64,000 nucleotides of DNA from Alphaproteobacteria bacterium (GTDB lineage Bacteria; Pseudomonadota; Alphaproteobacteria; TMED109), in the NCBI GenBank assembly GCA_022825235.1, contig JAJDYI010000064.1, positions 21,681 through 85,680 of the forward strand, written 5' to 3'. The position numbers and the translations under genes are program-made. Positions within the stretch are counted from its first letter, which is position 1; the number at the start of each line of letters is the position of its first letter. Of this stretch, positions 8,105-16,366 are shown in pieces. The notes beneath the pieces were generated by a model. It made no database searches and was not told the origin of the DNA. It worked only from the letters and a program-made list of their open reading frames with translations.

Positions 8105-9579
8105 GCCCGCTTCGCGAGACCGTCGAGACGGTCGAACGCGCCTCCGGCGAGTACCGATACGGCTTCGTCACCGAGATCGACGAGGACCGGGCCCCGACGG
8201 GCCTCAACGAGGAGATCGTCCGCTTCATCTCGGCCAAGAAGGACGAGCCCGACTGGCTCCTCGAGTGGCGTCTCAAGGCGTTCCGCATGTGGCTCGGCCT
8301 CGAGGACCGCGAACCCCGCTGGGCCAACGTCCACTTCCCCAAGATCGACTTCCAGGACGCCTGCTACTACGCCGCGCCGAAGCAGGAGGGCGACGGCCCG
8401 GCGAGCCTCGACGAGGTCGACCCCGAGCTCCTCCGGACGTACGAGAAGCTGGGCATCCCGCTCAGGGAGCAGGAGGTCCTGGCCGGCGTGGCCGGCGCCG
8501 GGAACGTGGCCGTCGACGCGGTGTTCGACAGCGTCTCGGTCGCGACCACCTTCCAGGACAAGCTGGCCGAGATGGGGGTCATCTTCTGCCCGATCTCGGA
8601 AGCCGTCCGCGACCATCCCGAGCTCGTCCGGAAGTACCTGGGGAGCGTCGTTCCCCAGGGCGACAACTTCTACGCGGCGCTGAACTCCGCCGTCTTCAGC
8701 GACGGCTCGTTCGTCTACGTCCCCAAGGGCGTCCACTGCCCGATGGAGCTCAGCACCTACTTCCGGATCAATGCCCGTGGCACAGGCCAGTTCGAGCGCA
8801 CGCTCATCATCGCGGACGAGGGCAGCCGGGTCTCGTACCTCGAAGGGTGCACGGCCCCGCAGCGCGACGAGAACCAGCTGCACGCGGCCGTCGTCGAACT
8901 CGTCGCGCTGAAGGACGCCGAGATCAAGTACTCGACCGTCCAGAACTGGTACCCGGGCGACGCCGACGGCAAGGGCGGGATCTACAACTTCGTCACCAAG
9001 CGGGGCGCCTGCCGGGGAGCCGATTCGAAGATCTCCTGGACCCAGGTCGAGACCGGTTCAGCCATCACCTGGAAGTACCCGAGCGTGCTCCTGCAGGGCG
9101 ACCGGTCGATCGGCGAGTTCTACTCGGTCGCGATCTCGAACCTCCGCCAGCAGGCCGATACCGGCACCAAGATGATCCACCTCGGCCGCGACACCCGGAG
9201 CACGATCATCTCGAAGGGGATCTCGGCGGGGCGCGGCCAGCAGACCTACCGCGGCCTGGTGCGCGTGCAGCCGAAGGCCGACGGCGCCCGCAACTTCACG
9301 CAGTGCGATTCGCTCCTGATCGGCGATACCTGCGGCGGTCACACGGTGCCCTATATCGACGTGCGGCATCCCGGCGCCGAGGTTGCCCACGAGGCCACCA
9401 CCTCGCGGATCAGCGACGCCCAGCTCTTCTACTGCCGCCAGCGTGGGCTCGACCCCGAGGAGGCGGTATCCCTGATCGTGAACGGCTTCTGCCGGGAGGT
9501 GCTGCAGCAGCTTCCCATGGAGTTCGCGGTCGAAGCCCAGAAACTGCTCGGCATCAGCCTGGAGGGTGCGGTCGGATGA
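8101..9579 (+). CDS. sufB: Fe-S cluster assembly scaffold SufB
   Basis: A 492-residue SufB, full length. With SufC and SufD it forms the SufBC2D complex on which nascent Fe-S clusters are built in the cytoplasm. Family stretches are plain: [72 protein letters not shown], and near the C-terminus [21 protein letters not shown] followed by [22 protein letters not shown]. The GTG start overlaps the regulator stop codon (GTGA) and the end overlaps sufC (ATGA), so translation is coupled through the operon. Confidence 0.97.
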   Translation: MSPLRETVETVERASGEYRYGFVTEIDEDRAPTGLNEEIVRFISAKKDEPDWLLEWRLKAFRMWLGLEDREPRWANVHFPKIDFQDACYYAAPKQEGDGPASLDEVDPELLRTYEKLGIPLREQEVLAGVAGAGNVAVDAVFDSVSVATTFQDKLAEMGVIFCPISEAVRDHPELVRKYLGSVVPQGDNFYAALNSAVFSDGSFVYVPKGVHCPMELSTYFRINARGTGQFERTLIIADEGSRVSYLEGCTAPQRDENQLHAAVVELVALKDAEIKYSTVQNWYPGDADGKGGIYNFVTKRGACRGADSKISWTQVETGSAITWKYPSVLLQGDRSIGEFYSVAISNLRQQADTGTKMIHLGRDTRSTIISKGISAGRGQQTYRGLVRVQPKADGARNFTQCDSLLIGDTCGGHTVPYIDVRHPGAEVAHEATTSRISDAQLFYCRQRGLDPEEAVSLIVNGFCREVLQQLPMEFAVEAQKLLGISLEGAVG

Positions 9580-10331
9580 GCGAACCCCTGCTCCGGATCC
9601 GGAACCTCAGGGCCAGCGTCGACGGCCAGGAGGTGCTCAAGGGCATCGACCTCGCGGTGGCGGCCGGCGAGGTCGCCGCCATCATGGGCCCGAACGGTTC
9701 GGGCAAGTCCACCCTGTCCAACGTGCTGGCCGGCCGGGACGGCTACGAGGTCACCGACGGCGAGGTGCGGTACGACGGTAGGGACCTGCTCGACATGGAG
9801 CCCGAGGAGCGCGCGGCGGCCGGGGTCTTCATGGCGTTCCAGTACCCGGTCGAGATTCCGGGCGTCGTCAACGCGACCTTCACCCGCACAGCGCTCAATG
9901 CCCAGCGGCAGGCGCGGGGCGAATCCCCGATCGACGCGATCGATTTCCTGAAGCGTGCCCGCGAGACGCTGGGCCGGCTCGAGATGGACGAGGCGTTCCT
10001 CCGGCGTGACGTCAACGCCGGCTTCTCCGGCGGCGAGAAGAAGCGGAACGAGATCTTCCAGATGGCCATGCTGGAACCCCGGCTCGCGATTCTCGACGAG
10101 ACCGATTCCGGCCTCGACATCGACGCCCTCCGGATCGTGGCGATGGGCGTGAATGCAATGCGTGACGGCCGGCGTGCGCTCGTGGTGATCACGCACTACC
10201 AGCGGCTGCTGGAGTACGTGGTGCCGGATTCGGTGCACGTGCTCGCCGACGGGCGCATTGCCCGCTCCGGCGACCGCGAACTGGCACTCGAACTGGAACG
10301 GGCCGGTTATGCGGCCTTCCAGCCGGCCTGA
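9576..10331 (+). CDS. sufC: Fe-S assembly ATPase SufC
   Basis: A 251-residue ABC-type ATPase. Walker [10 protein letters not shown] is at 38-46, the signature [11 protein letters not shown] at about 149-159, and Walker [13 protein letters not shown] follows. The variant signature with EKKR is characteristic of SufC, which powers conformational change of the SufB/SufD scaffold rather than transport. It starts by ATGA overlap with sufB and is followed 4 bases later by sufD. Confidence 0.97.
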   Translation: MSEPLLRIRNLRASVDGQEVLKGIDLAVAAGEVAAIMGPNGSGKSTLSNVLAGRDGYEVTDGEVRYDGRDLLDMEPEERAAAGVFMAFQYPVEIPGVVNATFTRTALNAQRQARGESPIDAIDFLKRARETLGRLEMDEAFLRRDVNAGFSGGEKKRNEIFQMAMLEPRLAILDETDSGLDIDALRIVAMGVNAMRDGRRALVVITHYQRLLEYVVPDSVHVLADGRIARSGDRELALELERAGYAAFQPA

Positions 10332-10335
10332 CCCC

Positions 10336-11688
10336 ATGACCGAGAATTGGTTGGCAGGACAGCGCGCGGCGTTTGCCGCCTGTCGCGGCGCATTGCCCGG
10401 TGCCGGGACGCCGTGGGTCGATGCGCTCCGCGCGCAGGCCTTCCGCCAGTTCGAGGAAGACGGCCCGCCCTCCCCGAAGGTCGAGGAGTGGCGGTCCGGA
10501 CCGACCGCCGCCCTGACCAGGCAGGTCTTCGCACCCGCCGTACCCGCCGGCCCGCACCCGGCACCGGTGCCCGCTCCCTATCTCGCCGGACCGCGCCACC
10601 GGCTGGTCTTCGTGGACGGCCGCTACAGCGCGGAGCATTCCGATCCCGGTGAACTGCCCGCGGGCGCCCGCCTTACCTCGCTCGGCGCCCTGCTGGCGGA
10701 GGATCCGTCCGCGGCCCGCGAGCTCGTCGGGGACCCGGAGGCGTTTGCCGAGGAACGCCTGTCGCTGGTGACCGACCGCCGGCCCCAGGCGCTGGTGGCG
10801 CTCAACACGGCGCTGGTCTCCGACGGCGCCGTCCTGATCGTCGACAACGGTGTCGCGCTCGCGCACCCGGTCGAGGTGGTGTACCTCGCAGGGGCGGCGA
10901 CCGTCCCGTCCGCCCATCACCTCCGCACGTTGATCGCGCTCGGTGCCGGTGCCCGGGCCAGCATGGTCGAGGTCCACGCGGGCGGCAGCGGCAGCGTCTG
11001 GACCAACCACGTGACCGAGATCGCGCTCGACGCCAGCGCCCGCCTCGAGCATGTCCGGGCGGACGCGGGCACGCGGAGCGCCGTTCGGGTCGACGTGGCC
11101 CACGCCCGCTTGCAAGCCGGCACGGCCTACGCCGGCTTCGTGATGGCGGGCAATACCGGCGCCGTGCGAACCGAGACGCGCCTGGTGCTGGAGGGAGCTG
11201 GCGCCGATGGGGAGATCAACGGACTGTGCCTCGCCGGCGGTTCGGGCCACATCGATGCGCTGACCCGCCTCGATCATTGCGCCCGCGAGGGCACGAGCCG
11301 CCAGCTCTGGCGGGGGGTGTTCGGCGACCAGGCGCGGGGTGCCTTTCAGGGACGGATCCGGGTGCTGGCCGGCGCCTCCGGCACCAACGCGGCCCTCGAC
11401 AACCGCAACCTGCTGCTGGGCACCGGCGCTCGCGCGGAAAGCAAGCCGGAACTCGAGATCCTGACCGATGACGTCGCCTGCAGCCACGCCTCCGCGACCG
11501 GCCAGCTCGATGAGGATGCGCTCTTCTACCTCCGCTCGCGCGGCCTGTCGGAGCAGACGGCCAGGGCCGTGCTGATGGCGGCCTTCACCGGGTCGGTGGC
11601 CGACCGCATCGCCGACGGGGACGTGCGCGCCTTCGTCCGGCACCTGGTCGACGACCGGCTGAACGCGCTGGGGAGTGCCGCATCATGA
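10336..11688 (+). CDS. sufD: Fe-S assembly protein SufD
   Basis: A 450-residue SufD, paralogue of SufB. The N-terminal helical part (WVDALRAQAFRQFEEDGPPSPKVEEWR) is typical, as is the C-terminal beta-helix end with HIDALTRLDHCAREGTSRQLWRG, NLLLGTGARAESKPELEI and CSHASATGQLDEDALFYLRSRG. It pairs with SufB to form the interface where the cluster is assembled and supports iron delivery. The ATG at 10336 sits 4 bases after sufC; the gene ends in an ATGA overlap with sufS. Confidence 0.95.
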   Translation: MTENWLAGQRAAFAACRGALPGAGTPWVDALRAQAFRQFEEDGPPSPKVEEWRSGPTAALTRQVFAPAVPAGPHPAPVPAPYLAGPRHRLVFVDGRYSAEHSDPGELPAGARLTSLGALLAEDPSAARELVGDPEAFAEERLSLVTDRRPQALVALNTALVSDGAVLIVDNGVALAHPVEVVYLAGAATVPSAHHLRTLIALGAGARASMVEVHAGGSGSVWTNHVTEIALDASARLEHVRADAGTRSAVRVDVAHARLQAGTAYAGFVMAGNTGAVRTETRLVLEGAGADGEINGLCLAGGSGHIDALTRLDHCAREGTSRQLWRGVFGDQARGAFQGRIRVLAGASGTNAALDNRNLLLGTGARAESKPELEILTDDVACSHASATGQLDEDALFYLRSRGLSEQTARAVLMAAFTGSVADRIADGDVRAFVRHLVDDRLNALGSAAS

Positions 11689-12926
11689 ACGCGCCCGCCG
11701 GCCAGAACCCGGAAGTCCTTTCGGCCCGGGCCGACTTCCCGCTGCTGGCGCGCCCGATGCATGGCCGTCCGCTCGCGTTCCTCGACAGTGCCGCCAGCGC
11801 CCAGAAACCGCACGTGGTGCTGGATTCGCTCCGCGACTTCTACGAGTCGGAATACGCCAACGTGCACCGCGGGGTCTATCTCCTCTCGGCGCAGGCGACG
11901 GACCGGTACGAGGCGGCGCGCGAGACCGTGCAGCGCTTCCTCAACGCGTCCCGGTCCGAAGAGATCGTGTTCACTCGGGGGGCGACCGAGGCGATCAACC
12001 TGGTCGCCGAGAGCCTCGGCCGGAGCGGCCGCTTCGAACCGGGTGACGAAGTCGTGCTCACCGTGCTCGAACACCACTCCAATATCGTGCCGTGGCAGCT
12101 GATGCGCGATGCGACCGGCGTGCGGATCCGCGCCGCCGCCGACGCGGCCGGCAACGTCGACGTGGACGCAGTGTTTCGCGAGGTCAGCGACCGGACCCGG
12201 CTCATCGCGTTCTCGCACGTCTCCAACACGACGGGCACCGTCCTGCCCGCCAGGGAGATCTGCCGCCGGGCCCGCGAGCGGGGAATTCTCACCCTGGTTG
12301 ACGGCTGCCAGGCCGTCCCGCACGCGGCGGTCGACGTGCAGGACCTTGCCTGCGACTTCTACACGTTCTCCGGACACAAGCTGTACGGACCGTCGGGCAT
12401 CGGCGCGCTCTTCGGACGCCACGACCTCCTGGCGTCGCTCCCGCCCTGGCAGGGCGGTGGCTCCATGATCGAGGAGGTGACGTTCGAGCGGACGACGTAT
12501 GCGCCGCCGCCGGCGCGCTACGAGGCCGGCACGCCGAACATCGCGGGCGCGGTGGGGCTGGCGGCCGCCATCGATTACGTCCGGGGGTTCGGGAGCGAGG
12601 CCATCCGCCGCCACGAGGATGCCGTGCTCAAGTACGGGGTCGACCGCCTGGACGCGGTGGACGAAGTGCGCCTGATCGGCACCCCCGCCGAGCGGGCCGG
12701 CTCGATCTCGTTCGTGGTCGACGGCGTGCATCCGCACGACGTGGGGACCGTGCTCGACACGGAAGGTGTTGCCGTGCGGGTGGGGCATCACTGCGCCCAG
12801 CCCGCGATGCGGCATTTCGGCGTGCCGGCGACCATTCGCGCCTCGCTCGGCATCTATACGCACGTCGCTGATTTCGATGCCCTGGCCGACGGCCTTGGCA
12901 AGGTGAGGGAGCTTTTCCGACTGTGA
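11685..12926 (+). CDS. sufS: cysteine desulfurase SufS
   Basis: A 413-residue PLP enzyme that takes sulfur from cysteine, leaving alanine, and passes it on as persulfide. The PLP lysine is K232 in SGHKLYGPSG, the EHHSNIVPWQ loop is at 129-138, and the active-site cysteine is C370 in VRVGHHCAQPAMRHFG, the SufS (group II) context. It is coupled by ATGA to sufD and by GTGA to the SufU-like gene, its expected sulfur acceptor. Confidence 0.97.
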   Translation: MNAPAGQNPEVLSARADFPLLARPMHGRPLAFLDSAASAQKPHVVLDSLRDFYESEYANVHRGVYLLSAQATDRYEAARETVQRFLNASRSEEIVFTRGATEAINLVAESLGRSGRFEPGDEVVLTVLEHHSNIVPWQLMRDATGVRIRAAADAAGNVDVDAVFREVSDRTRLIAFSHVSNTTGTVLPAREICRRARERGILTLVDGCQAVPHAAVDVQDLACDFYTFSGHKLYGPSGIGALFGRHDLLASLPPWQGGGSMIEEVTFERTTYAPPPARYEAGTPNIAGAVGLAAAIDYVRGFGSEAIRRHEDAVLKYGVDRLDAVDEVRLIGTPAERAGSISFVVDGVHPHDVGTVLDTEGVAVRVGHHCAQPAMRHFGVPATIRASLGIYTHVADFDALADGLGKVRELFRL

Positions 12927-13366
12927 ACGATCTTCGGGATCTCTACCAGGAGGTCATCCTCGACCACAGCCGGAACCCGCGGAATGCCGGGCGGCTCGAG
13001 GAGCCCAGCGGCACCGCCAAGGGGCACAATCCGCTTTGCGGCGACCTGATCACCCTCGATGTCCTGGTCGAGGACGGGACGATTCGCGACGTGTCATTCG
13101 ATGCCAGGGGCTGCGCGATCTCGGTGGCTACGGCTTCCATCATGTCCGACATGCTGAAGGGAAGGAGCCTCGCCGAGGCGCACGACCTCTTCCAGCGGTT
13201 TCAGGACATGCTGACCGGCCCCACGGCGGCGGCCGAGGGGCTCGACAAGCTCGAGGTGCTGGCGGGCGTGCGCGAGTTTCCGATGCGCGTGAAATGCGCC
13301 ACGCTGCCGTTCCACACGTTGCGGGCGGCACTTGACAACGAATCCGGAACGGTCCAGACGGAATAG
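12923..13366 (+). CDS. sufU: SufU-type sulfur acceptor/scaffold protein
   Basis: A 147-residue member of the NifU-N/IscU fold in its SufU version. The metal-binding set is C39 and D41 (NPLCGD), C64 (ARGCAIS) and C125 (VKCATLP), with the long insert between C64 and C125 that marks SufU. SufU takes persulfide from SufS and delivers it to the SufBCD scaffold. It begins with a GTG overlapping the sufS stop and ends 2 bases before the sufT-like gene. Confidence 0.93.
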   Translation: MNDLRDLYQEVILDHSRNPRNAGRLEEPSGTAKGHNPLCGDLITLDVLVEDGTIRDVSFDARGCAISVATASIMSDMLKGRSLAEAHDLFQRFQDMLTGPTAAAEGLDKLEVLAGVREFPMRVKCATLPFHTLRAALDNESGTVQTE

Positions 13367-13368
13367 CC

Positions 13369-13725
13369 ATGGCGTACGACCTACCCCCACAGCCCGGCGC
13401 CGTCACGCCCGACGAGCGCGCGGAGGCGCTTCGTCCCGCCGTCGTGGCTGCCATAGGTACGGTGTACGACCCCGAAATCCCGGTGAGCATCTGGGAACTG
13501 GGGCTCGTCTACGACGTGGCCATCCGGAACGGTCGCGACATCGACGTCACGATGACGCTGACCACGCCGCACTGTCCGGAGGCCCAGTACATCCCGGGCC
13601 GCGTGGAGGAGGCCGTCCGGGAGGTGGCGGGCGTGGGCGACGTGCGCGTCGACATCGTCTGGGAGCCGCCGTGGACGCCCGACCGCATGAGCGAGGCCGC
13701 ACGCCTCGAACTCGGCTATTTCTAG
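13369..13725 (+). CDS. sufT: SufT-like MIP18/DUF59 Fe-S assembly factor
   Basis: A 118-residue DUF59 (MIP18-family) protein. The diagnostic DPEIPVSIWELGLVYDV and MTLTTPHCPEAQYIPGRVEEAV (with the conserved Thr and Cys) are present, and it ends with VDIVWEPPWTPDRMSEAARLELGYF, the usual C-terminus of the suf-linked version. These proteins help mature Fe-S proteins, probably by cluster trafficking. Position in the suf operon supports this assignment over other DUF59 roles (PaaD). Confidence 0.93.
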   Translation: MAYDLPPQPGAVTPDERAEALRPAVVAAIGTVYDPEIPVSIWELGLVYDVAIRNGRDIDVTMTLTTPHCPEAQYIPGRVEEAVREVAGVGDVRVDIVWEPPWTPDRMSEAARLELGYF

Positions 13726-13735
13726 AGGAACCGCG

Positions 13736-14098
13736 ATGACCGATGCGCCGAAGCTCCTGACCCTGACCGATGCGGCCGCCGAGCGGGCGCGAGCCATGAT
13801 CGCCGCCCACGGCGAGGCCGCGCGAGGACTCCGCATCGCGCTCAAGACCGGCGGCTGTTCCGGCATGGCCTACGACGTTGAATTCGCCGACGAGATCCGG
13901 CCGACCGACGAGGTGGTCGAAGACCGTGGGGTCAAGGTGTTCATCGATCCCGCGGCGGTGCTGTTTCTTGCAGGCAGCCGGATCGGCTGGGAGGAAAGCA
14001 TCCTGCAGTCGCGGTTCACGTTCGAGAATCCGAACGAGGTCGCGCGGTGCGGGTGCGGCGAATCGGTGTCCTTTGGAGGGCCTGGCGGCCAAGGGTGA
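13736..14098 (+). CDS. sufA: A-type Fe-S carrier protein SufA
   Basis: A 120-residue HesB/IscA-family carrier with the three cluster-binding cysteines C41 (GGCSGM), C105 and C107 (RCGCGES). A-type carriers accept clusters from SufBC2D and hand them to apo-proteins. It is the last gene of the suf run, 10 bases after sufT with AGAGGA before the ATG. No strong terminator hairpin was recognised after it. Confidence 0.95.
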   Translation: MTDAPKLLTLTDAAAERARAMIAAHGEAARGLRIALKTGGCSGMAYDVEFADEIRPTDEVVEDRGVKVFIDPAAVLFLAGSRIGWEESILQSRFTFENPNEVARCGCGESVSFGGPGGQG

Positions 14099-14359
14099 GG
14101 CCGCTTGCCATTGACCATTCTGTAGCGCCGCCGCGCCACCGAGGACGTGTCCGTTCGGGTTTCGCCGATTTTCCCAGTGGGCAGGAGTGCCCGCAGTTCC
14201 ACGTTTGAGCGCGGCCTGAAGCGCCGCTGCAGCCGGTTAGCGTGACCGCGGACTCAAGATCACATTGAGTTTGTTCGTGTGGAACTTCTGTCGTGTCCGT
14301 CAAGAACGATGGGCCGCGTTGTTTCGTCTGGCGGACACCGACAAAGGGAATATGCGGTC

Positions 14360-14626
14360 ATGAAGATTACGGTAGAGATTCCCGACGCCATGTTCCGGCG
14401 GGCAAAGGCCTAGGCAGCCGTTAACGGTATGAGTTTGAACCAGTTCTTTCGCGAGGCACTCGAGAAGAAGCTTCGAAGTTGCGTGGATGAGCCGGCTGCC
14501 GGTCAAGTGGTTCCACCGTGGATGGCGGGCTTCGGTGCACTCGCCGACCTTTCGGAGGAGAACCGCCGGGTCTTGGACCTCGTCGACGGTGAATTTGAGA
14601 AGATCGATCCCGAAGACGCGGCGTGA
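14360..14626 (+). pseudogene. VapB-like antitoxin interrupted by an in-frame TAG
   Basis: From ATG 14360 the frame reads KITVEIPDAMFRRAKA, then TAG at 14411-14413, then in the same frame AAVNGMSLNQFFREALEKKL and, further on, PPWMAGFGALADLSEENRRVLDLV, ending at 14626. Without the stop this is a complete VapB-type antitoxin: N-terminal DNA-binding part and C-terminal toxin-neutralising tail (EFEKIDPEDAA). A restart at ATG 14429 would give only the distal part without the first strand. The next gene starts by GTGA overlap with a PIN N-terminus, the normal VapBC arrangement. Confidence 0.75.
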
Positions 14627-14739
14627 CATTCGACGCCAATGCGTTACCGGCGTGCCGGCTGGGGTCTTGCCAGATGCCTCGGAAGTGGAGCGCCGGTACA
14701 CGGGGCCGCCATGTCCAACGCCCGGCATCACGCCTCTAG
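14623..14739 (+). pseudogene. N-terminal scrap of a VapC-type PIN toxin
   Basis: A GTG overlapping the antitoxin stop begins TFDANAL, the conserved first strand of PIN toxins with the catalytic Asp. The similarity stops at once; the following residues are not PIN-like in any frame and a TAG ends the frame at 14739. Seen as the 5' remnant of a toxin whose body has been deleted or scrambled. Support comes from the short motif and from its place behind a VapB-like gene. Confidence 0.45.
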
Positions 14740-14894
14740 TCCGGTCAACAGCTTCTCGCTTCCAGCGCCGCCCTCTCAAATCCGTGTGATCGGCTCGGGA
14801 ACATCCAGGCAATAGCGTGTGCGTGCATCATTGTCGGTTGATAAGTTGGCTAATATCGGTTACGGACTGATGTATCGTCAATTGCAAACATGAA

Positions 14895-16070
14895 ATGATC
14901 ATGCTGCTCACCTATCGCGTACTCGACGACGAAGAAAAACGGGTGGAGGAAGCCACGGCAGCTATCCGTGACCGCCTACGCCAGTTCGTCGCGACGGAGC
15001 CACGTCGCTGGACAGGTCTGCTCGCCCGCATGACCCGGGCCCGCGCCTTGGTCGGGTCAAACAGCGTGGAGGGAATCAACGTATCCGAGGATGACGCCAT
15101 TGCCGCAATCGACCAGGAAGATCCGGCGACCACCGACCGGAGCACTTGGCGGGCTGTCGTTGGCTACCGCGAGGCGATGGACTACATCCTCCAGCGCCGC
15201 CTGAGCCCATCCTTCAGAATCACGGAAGATGTGCTTCTGGCTGTCCACTTCATGATCTGCCAGTCCGACCTTGCGGCCAATCCAGGTCAGTACCGGCCGG
15301 GGTGGGTTGGAGTTCGAAATGCCCAGACCGGGGAACTCGTACATGAGGGGGTGGATCGCGATGACCTGGAAGCCCTCGTGCACGAGCTGTTGGACTACGT
15401 GAACAATGGCCCGGTGGGGTCAGTGTTTCTACGCGCGGCCATGGCCCATTTGAACCTGGCGATCCTGCACCCGTTCACGGACGGAAACGGTCGTACTGCC
15501 AGATGTATCCAGACCGCAGTGTTGGCAAGCGACGGCATTATTGCGCCGGCATTCTCCTCGATTGAGGAGTACATTGGTCGCAATCAACGCGCGTACTACG
15601 ACGTATTGGGAGAAGTAGGCGGGGGCACCTGGGATCCAAGGCGTAACCCCAAGCCGTGGGTTCGCTTCTGCCTAAGCGGTCACTACCTGCAGGCGCAGAC
15701 CATCCTTCGGCGGATGCGTGAGGTGGAGCGGGTTTACGGCGAGCTCTCGGAACTAGTTCAAACCAGCGGAGCCCCTGATCGCACGGCTTTGGCTCTCGTC
15801 CAGGCTGCCTTTGGCGGCAAGGTGCGGAATTCGTCCTACCGGGTAAGTGCGGACGTGTCGAAGAATGTTGCCAGCCGTGATCTGAAGGTGCTCGTGGACG
15901 CCAAGTTCCTCGTTCCGGAGGGGGAAAAGCGTGGTCGCTCGTACGTAGCCGCTCCCGTAGTACAAACAATTCGTCAGCGGTTGCGGCTTCCCAAGATCGT
16001 CGAAGATCCATTTGCTGAGGGAGGGCCAGCGCTGCCGCGTCAGGAAAGCCTGTTTCCCGAGATCGCCTAG
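14895..16070 (+). CDS. Fic-domain AMPylator, class II with N-terminal inhibitory helix
   Basis: A 391-residue Fic protein. The catalytic motif HPFTDGNGRTAR is at 192-203; H192 is the base for transferring AMP to a hydroxyl side chain of a target protein. SNSVEG at 55-60 fits the inhibitory motif (S/T)xxxE(G/N) N-terminal to the core, so its activity should be self-restrained (class II). The C-terminal third (SSYRVSADVSKNVASRDLKVLVD) is a winged helix, common in this architecture. It starts at ATG 14895 (another ATG two codons on), after an AT-rich stretch. Target unknown; Fic proteins of this kind may regulate the cell's own proteins. Confidence 0.9.
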   Translation: MIMLLTYRVLDDEEKRVEEATAAIRDRLRQFVATEPRRWTGLLARMTRARALVGSNSVEGINVSEDDAIAAIDQEDPATTDRSTWRAVVGYREAMDYILQRRLSPSFRITEDVLLAVHFMICQSDLAANPGQYRPGWVGVRNAQTGELVHEGVDRDDLEALVHELLDYVNNGPVGSVFLRAAMAHLNLAILHPFTDGNGRTARCIQTAVLASDGIIAPAFSSIEEYIGRNQRAYYDVLGEVGGGTWDPRRNPKPWVRFCLSGHYLQAQTILRRMREVERVYGELSELVQTSGAPDRTALALVQAAFGGKVRNSSYRVSADVSKNVASRDLKVLVDAKFLVPEGEKRGRSYVAAPVVQTIRQRLRLPKIVEDPFAEGGPALPRQESLFPEIA

Positions 16071-16302
16071 CCTCGAATTGTTCCAAGAGGTTCCTTGCCG
16101 TATGCCCAGCGGGCGGCGACCTACGCGGCGCAGTTGTCGGAGCATGCTGGCTCGGCCTGCGAACCTTGCACGAGACTGCGCCGGGTCGAGGGGCGCTTCC
16201 GTACGTGGCGCCCGGATCGCACGTAATCGCGTGTCTGGCGGCAGCGCCGATCAGCTTGCGAGGCCCGAATCAAGAGGGATGACAGGCCGGGCTAAATCGA
16301 CA

Positions 16303-16345
16303 AAAGTCCCTTATTTGCTTTCTTATTCCTGCAAAGGTCCCTAAT
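16303..16345 (+). promoter_or_regulatory. direct repeats in the promoter of the second Fic gene
   Basis: AAAGTCCCTTAT at 16303 and AAAGGTCCCTAAT at 16333 are near-identical direct repeats whose starts are 30 bases (about three helical turns) apart, within an AT-rich patch just upstream of the GGAGGAGGG ribosome site and the start at 16367. The encoded protein has an AbiEi-like N-terminal winged helix, so they are good candidates for an autoregulatory operator (inference). Confidence 0.5.
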
Positions 16346-16366
16346 CTCGCGGAGGAGGGATCGCTA

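Noticed and set aside
3883..14413. Possible amber suppression or recoded TAG (two genes with one in-frame TAG each)
   Set aside because: TAG is the natural stop of several intact genes here (sufT, first Fic gene, folE, nirK, xth). Both affected genes belong to decaying toxin-antitoxin loci, and the antitoxin at 4067 also has a frameshift. Ordinary pseudogenes explain it.
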